This document shows, piece by piece, positions 60,393-64,000 of a DNA stretch of 64,000 nt. The notes beneath the pieces are model-generated. The model was given only the letters and a program-made list of their open reading frames with translations, did not search any database and was not told the origin of the DNA. Source of the DNA: Mycobacterium sp. AZCC_0083 (GTDB taxonomy: Bacteria > Actinomycetota > Actinomycetes > Mycobacteriales > Mycobacteriaceae); NCBI RefSeq assembly GCF_014202335.1, contig NZ_JACHGP010000004.1, positions 62,001 through 126,000 on the forward strand, read 5' to 3'. The position numbers and the translations under genes are program-made. Every line of letters starts with the position of its first letter. The stretch's first letter is position 1.

Positions 60393-61225
60393 TCAAAGTC
60401 GCCAGCGTGCAAAGCAACCCCATCATGAATGGGGTCGACGACAACGTCACCAACATGGTTCTCACCATCGAGGCACTGGCCCGCGACGGTGTCCAGTTGG
60501 CCGTGTTCCCCGAACTCGCCACCACCGGTTACATGTTCGACAACGCTGCCGAAGCCGGTGCGGTGGCGGAGGAAGTGCCGAGCGGACCGACCGTGAACCG
60601 TCTCATCGAGGCATGCGCCGACAACGACATCCATATCGTGTTCGGCATCGCGGAGAAAGCCGGCGATCACCTCTACAACTCGAGCGCCATCCTAGGTCCA
60701 CGGGGATACATCGGCACCTATCGCAAACTTCATCTCTGGGACAACGAGAATACGATCTTCACTCCCGGCGATCTCGGGTTGCCGGTCTTTGCCACCCCGC
60801 TTGGCAGTATCGGGATTCTCATCTGCTACGACCTATGGTTTCCGGAAGCCGCTCGGGCTCTCACACTTTCGGGCGCCGATCTGCTGTGCGTACCAACGAA
60901 CTGGGTGCCGCTCATGGCGGGCAACGGTGACGATGACACTGCAATGGCCAACGTACTGTGCATGGCCAACTCCCACTGCAACGGGATACCTATCGTCGCC
61001 GCCGACCGGTGCGGACTCGAACGCGAACAACTGTTCCTCGGCCGCAGCATCATCACCCACGCAACCGGTTGGCCCGCAGCGGGTCCCGGATCGGCCGAAC
61101 ACGAGGAAATCCTGATTGCAGAGATCGACGTCGCCGCCTCCGTTGCGGCACGTCAGTGGAACGAATTCAACAATCCGCTCACGAACAGGCGTGTCGACGC
61201 GTATGTCGCAGGCAGCCGATCCTGA
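60389..61225 (+). CDS. Nitrilase-superfamily carbon-nitrogen hydrolase
   Basis: A 278-residue enzyme starting at GTG 60389. The catalytic triad is Glu42 (FPELATTGY), Lys113 (YRKLHLW) and Cys146 (GILICYDLWFPE). The length and WFPE motif fit the amidase or N-carbamoyl hydrolase branches rather than true nitrilases. Such enzymes release ammonia or a carbamate/formate from amides. As the last gene of the LacI-controlled operon, together with the M20 and M24 enzymes, it suggests stepwise amide-bond hydrolysis of an imported nitrogen compound. Confidence 0.87.
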   Translation: MIKVASVQSNPIMNGVDDNVTNMVLTIEALARDGVQLAVFPELATTGYMFDNAAEAGAVAEEVPSGPTVNRLIEACADNDIHIVFGIAEKAGDHLYNSSAILGPRGYIGTYRKLHLWDNENTIFTPGDLGLPVFATPLGSIGILICYDLWFPEAARALTLSGADLLCVPTNWVPLMAGNGDDDTAMANVLCMANSHCNGIPIVAADRCGLEREQLFLGRSIITHATGWPAAGPGSAEHEEILIAEIDVAASVAARQWNEFNNPLTNRRVDAYVAGSRS

Positions 61226-61323
61226 CTGTTTCTGAGGCCGAGGGCGCCGAACACGAGCGGACTTCGTGTCCTCGACTTCGTCGGCTATAAGTGGCATCGG
61301 CCCTACGGACTTCCTGGCATCGG

Positions 61324-63204
61324 CTAATCGCCAGTGCGCGTGAATGTTTCGGTGACGGCCGTGCTAGCCGCACAGTTCCCCGTCTGCTCCTGGCGACCGT
61401 TCCCGATGAGCAACGTGATCGGATCCTGCGGTGGCTCGGGCAGCGGGAACTGCGCGGTGTACTTCAAGTGCGTCGGGCCTCCGGGCGGCGGGCACTTGCC
61501 GTCGAACTCGAGCTCGGAGGTCCACTTCCCGTCACTGAAGATCAGGGGCCGAAAGTCTGACGGTGCATGGAAGTAGCTCATGCACCGATCGCCACCGCGA
61601 AGGCAGTCGGTGGTGACGGAGTAGAGCAGATCCTGTTGTGGGGAGCCGTTCGAGAAGTTGCGGGTGAGGTGGTAGTGGCCGTGCAATGCCATTGCGGGCG
61701 ACACCGCGCGTGGCGGCAGGGTGGCCGGGTCGGGAAGGGTGTTCTCGTCGATGCTTCCGGTGCGGGCGAAGGTCACGGTTCCCCTTCCCGAGCAGCCATC
61801 GCTGGTGGTCCCGCTGAACTCTCCGGAGAGGGTGCCGTCGGGTCGGGGCTCCAGGGTGAACACATCCCAGACTTCGGCGGGGGCGTTGTGGCACTGATCC
61901 GAGCCGAGGCCGACGGTCATCCAGCGTCCATCGACCTCGTCGAACACCAGGCTCGACACCGCAGGCCCTTCGCCACTGAGACGCATCGCCGTCGCCACGC
62001 ACCCGTCCTGGCGACACGCCGAGCGCACGCCCCATCTGGCCGTCATCGGCGTCGCACCTTCGGCCATCTGGCCGTCCATGAGGGTGGTCGCGCTGAAGTC
62101 GGCCCGGTAGATCCCGGTGAAGGGCGCCATGCCGGGTGGCGCGGTGGCGGTAGTGGTCGGCGTGGCGGCGGGTTCGTGGTCCCATGCCAGCCACACCACC
62201 CCGAAGACGGCGCAGGCGATCAGCACCGCGACGCCGACGAGCGCGCCGATCAGGACGCGGCGCCGCTTCCCGGGCGGCGACGGTGGAGCAGGCGCGCTGA
62301 GCTGTGTGGCTGCGGTCGTCGATTCGCCGGTGATGGCTTGGCGCCGTTGGGTCTGCGCCGGATCGGGCGTCACCGGTGGGTTGGGGCCGATCTGCGGCGC
62401 GATGGCGTGTCGCGCCGCGGCCGCCATCTCCACGGTGCTCTGGTAGCGGTCGGTGGGTGCTTTCGCCAGTCCGGTGGCGACCACGTCGTCCAACGCCGTC
62501 GGGACGGTGTCGCGGTCCTCGGAGGGCTTCGGTGGCGGCATGACCATGTGGCCCACCGCGATCTGCTCGAGCGTGGTGCCGGGGAACGGCAGCTCGCCGG
62601 TCAGACATTCGTAGAGCACGCAGGCAAGGGCGTACACGTCGCAGCCGGGCCCGATTTCGCCATCGCCGAAGCGTTCGGGTGCCATGTAGGACCACGTGCC
62701 GAGGGTGGAACCGACTGAGGTGAGCCCGGTTTCGCCAGTGACGCGGGCAATGCCGAAGTCGATCAGGTACGCGAAGTCGTTCTGCGCCAACAGAATGTTG
62801 GACGGCTTCACGTCGCGGTGCACCAACCCGGCCTGATGCGCGCTGTGCAGCGCCGAGGCGATCTGCTCGATGACGTACACCGCGCGTCCGACGTCCAACG
62901 GCCCGTCGTCCAGCAGGGTATGCAGGTCAACGCCGTTGATCAGCCGCATGGTGACGTACAGCCGGCCGTCGATCTCTCCGACGTCGTGGATTGGCACGAC
63001 GTGCGGATCGTCGAGGCGGGCGGCGGCGCGGGCTTCGCGGCGGAACCGCGTGACGAACTCGGGGTCCTGAGTGAAGTGCGGGAGCAGCATCTTCAAGGCC
63101 ACCACCCGGTCGAGCTCGGTGTCGTGGGCGCGCCATACCTCACCCATCCCGCCACGGCCCAGCAACTCGATCAGCTGGTAGCGGCCAAATGGCGTCCCCT
63201 CCAC
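61324..63204 (-). CDS. Transmembrane Ser/Thr protein kinase (PknE/PknF-like)
   Basis: About 626 residues from GTG 63204; GTG 63240 is an alternative adding 12. The kinase domain starts GRYQLIELLGRGGMGEVWRA, with Lys38 (VALK), HRDVKPSN with Asp131, and IDFGIAR with Asp149. After a Pro/Thr-rich juxtamembrane linker comes one helix (VLIGALVGVAVLIACAVFGV, about 320-340), then an external domain of about 280 residues with about ten Cys (SACRQDGCVA, CHNAPAE, DGCSGRG, DCLRGGDRCMS). The Cys-rich sensor resembles those of PknE-like kinases. Ligand unknown. It is divergent from the cdsA-like gene. Confidence 0.88.
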   Translation of the reverse strand: MEGTPFGRYQLIELLGRGGMGEVWRAHDTELDRVVALKMLLPHFTQDPEFVTRFRREARAAARLDDPHVVPIHDVGEIDGRLYVTMRLINGVDLHTLLDDGPLDVGRAVYVIEQIASALHSAHQAGLVHRDVKPSNILLAQNDFAYLIDFGIARVTGETGLTSVGSTLGTWSYMAPERFGDGEIGPGCDVYALACVLYECLTGELPFPGTTLEQIAVGHMVMPPPKPSEDRDTVPTALDDVVATGLAKAPTDRYQSTVEMAAAARHAIAPQIGPNPPVTPDPAQTQRRQAITGESTTAATQLSAPAPPSPPGKRRRVLIGALVGVAVLIACAVFGVVWLAWDHEPAATPTTTATAPPGMAPFTGIYRADFSATTLMDGQMAEGATPMTARWGVRSACRQDGCVATAMRLSGEGPAVSSLVFDEVDGRWMTVGLGSDQCHNAPAEVWDVFTLEPRPDGTLSGEFSGTTSDGCSGRGTVTFARTGSIDENTLPDPATLPPRAVSPAMALHGHYHLTRNFSNGSPQQDLLYSVTTDCLRGGDRCMSYFHAPSDFRPLIFSDGKWTSELEFDGKCPPPGGPTHLKYTAQFPLPEPPQDPITLLIGNGRQEQTGNCAASTAVTETFTRTGD

Positions 63205-63281
63205 CGGCTCACGATAAACCGTTCCTGGATCTGCCAGCACGGCTTATGTTGTCCTGGACCGCACTTTGTCGGGGGAGGCCG

Positions 63282-64000
63282 ATGCTCGTCGACCAGTACC
63301 TGTGGTTTCTTCACCTCGATCGCCGGATGCCGCTCAACGTCGACCTGGGTCCCCTGCACGTCCACCTGTACGGCCGCTCGGTGTTCCTGATGTGGATCAC
63401 CGTGGGGCTTCTGGTGATCGGCGGCATCGCGGTACTCGTCTCGCGCAAGCAGGAATTGATCCTCAAGTGGCGGACATGGGTACTCATCGCACCGGTGGTC
63501 GGCATCCCCGTCTGGATCGGCGCTGGCACCACCGCGGTGCTGGCCGCCGCGCTCGCCGTCGTCGCGGTGATCGAGTACGCGCGGTTGGCACGACTGAGCA
63601 AGGTCGACACCTACGTACTCCTTGCGCTCGCCGTGCTGTATCCGCTCGCGGCCTGGCTACGTCCATCGTTGTTGAACCTCGCACCGATCGTCATGCTGCT
63701 CTGTGCGCTGCCTGCACTCCTCGGCGGCGACGTCGAGAACGGCTCGAGGCGCACGGCGTTCACCGCATTCGGATCGGTGTGGATCTGCTGGTCGTTGGCG
63801 CACCTAGTGGTGTTGTTGCCGGACACGTTTCTGGTGGGCTTCGCCGTAGCGGTCACCGACGTCGCCGCCTGGTGTGGCGGAAAGGGGTTGCGTCGCTTGG
63901 GTTGGGCGCGTCAGCCGCTGTCCCCGTTGAGCCCGAACAAGACGATCGGTGGGATGGTCGGCGCCGTCATCGGAGCGTTCGTCATCCTGACGTTGTTGGG
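63282..64000 (+). CDS. Phosphatidate cytidylyltransferase (CdsA-like), 3' end cut by window edge
   Basis: From ATG 63282, after GGGGGAGG, the frame stays open to the window end (about 239 codons). Several hydrophobic helices are seen (LMWITVGLLVIGGIAVLV, VLLALAVLYPLAAWL, LAPIVMLLCALPALLGG). The last part SPLSPNKTIGGMVGAVIGA is the CDP-alcohol phosphatidate cytidylyltransferase signature (S-x-KKT/NKTIGG type), and DVAAWCGGKGLRR precedes it as in CdsA. The enzyme makes CDP-diacylglycerol at the membrane. N-terminal 25 residues resemble a soluble extension. Confidence 0.85.
   Translation, partial: MLVDQYLWFLHLDRRMPLNVDLGPLHVHLYGRSVFLMWITVGLLVIGGIAVLVSRKQELILKWRTWVLIAPVVGIPVWIGAGTTAVLAAALAVVAVIEYARLARLSKVDTYVLLALAVLYPLAAWLRPSLLNLAPIVMLLCALPALLGGDVENGSRRTAFTAFGSVWICWSLAHLVVLLPDTFLVGFAVAVTDVAAWCGGKGLRRLGWARQPLSPLSPNKTIGGMVGAVIGAFVILTLL

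Noticed and set aside
53864..61225. Thiamine-precursor salvage (ThiXYZ plus M20 formylaminopyrimidine hydrolase) as the function of the LacI cluster
   Set aside because: The binding protein is THI5-like and an M20 enzyme is present, but I see no TPP riboswitch before 56187 and no tenA or thiD; M24 and nitrilase do not fit. Kept only as a loose analogy.
1..64000. CRISPR arrays, insertion sequences, prophage or integron elements
   Set aside because: No regularly spaced repeats, transposase, integrase or terminal inverted repeats were seen on reading.

Overview
The window is high-GC actinobacterial DNA, most likely from a fast-growing mycobacterium (Mycolicibacterium type). The grounds are a six-gene mce cluster, an MmpS/MmpL pair, a UdgX uracil-DNA glycosylase with its KRRIH motif, a CadI/ArsR/ACR3/ArsC cassette, an Rv2952-like lipid methyltransferase, many TetR regulators and F420-type luciferase-like oxidoreductases. 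GTG and TTG starts and 4-base stop/start overlaps are frequent. I see no insertion sequence, integrase, phage gene or CRISPR array.

Layout. 1-5.8 kb: start of a TetR gene, an MpaB-type oxygenase, a phthiotriol-type methyltransferase and two overlapping exported or membrane hydrolases. 5.8-8.2 kb: arsenic cassette with a divergent arsR. 8.2-8.7 kb: tRNA-Lys on one strand, tRNA-Glu, -Asp and -Phe on the other. 8.7-12.9 kb: aldehyde dehydrogenase, GMC oxidoreductase and an SDR. 12.9-17.1 kb: MmpS/MmpL exporter under a divergent TetR with a clear operator. 17.1-28.5 kb: a stress and regulation stretch with PAS-ANTAR, an HspR-like MerR protein, a Rho-N-like small protein, an Orn/Lys/Arg decarboxylase, a flavin reductase, CsbD, DUF72, UdgX, a rhomboid-like protein, a DUF2156 protein, a nonsense-inactivated F420 oxidoreductase, STAS and a second ANTAR protein.

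28.8-41.8 kb is catabolic. A two-gene SnoaL/enoyl-CoA hydratase unit lies opposite an unusual tandem HxlR regulator. A six-gene minus-strand set (acyl-CoA dehydrogenase, APH-type kinase, SDR, quinone-type reductase, acyl-CoA ligase, racemase-type CoA transferase) lies opposite a TetR gene. The same 11-base core, GTTAAGATAAC, occurs before this set and again before a cupin gene 1.8 kb away, which suggests one small regulon. 41.2-51.3 kb: a TetR gene, mceA-F without any yrbE permease genes just upstream, then an SDR and an alpha/beta hydrolase. 51.3-53.7 kb: TetR, a SnoaL-like protein and a P450 around a compound inverted repeat.

53.8-61.2 kb holds the most distinctive unit: a LacI regulator with an M20 amidohydrolase on one strand, and on the other an NMT1/THI5-like binding lipoprotein, an M24 metallopeptidase, a glutamine-amidotransferase-like protein that appears to lack its cysteine, an ABC ATPase, a permease and a nitrilase. 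Two near-identical LacI-type palindromes lie between the halves. It reads as an inducible uptake and hydrolysis pathway for a small nitrogenous compound of unknown identity. The window ends with a Ser/Thr protein kinase and the start of a CdsA-type cytidylyltransferase.
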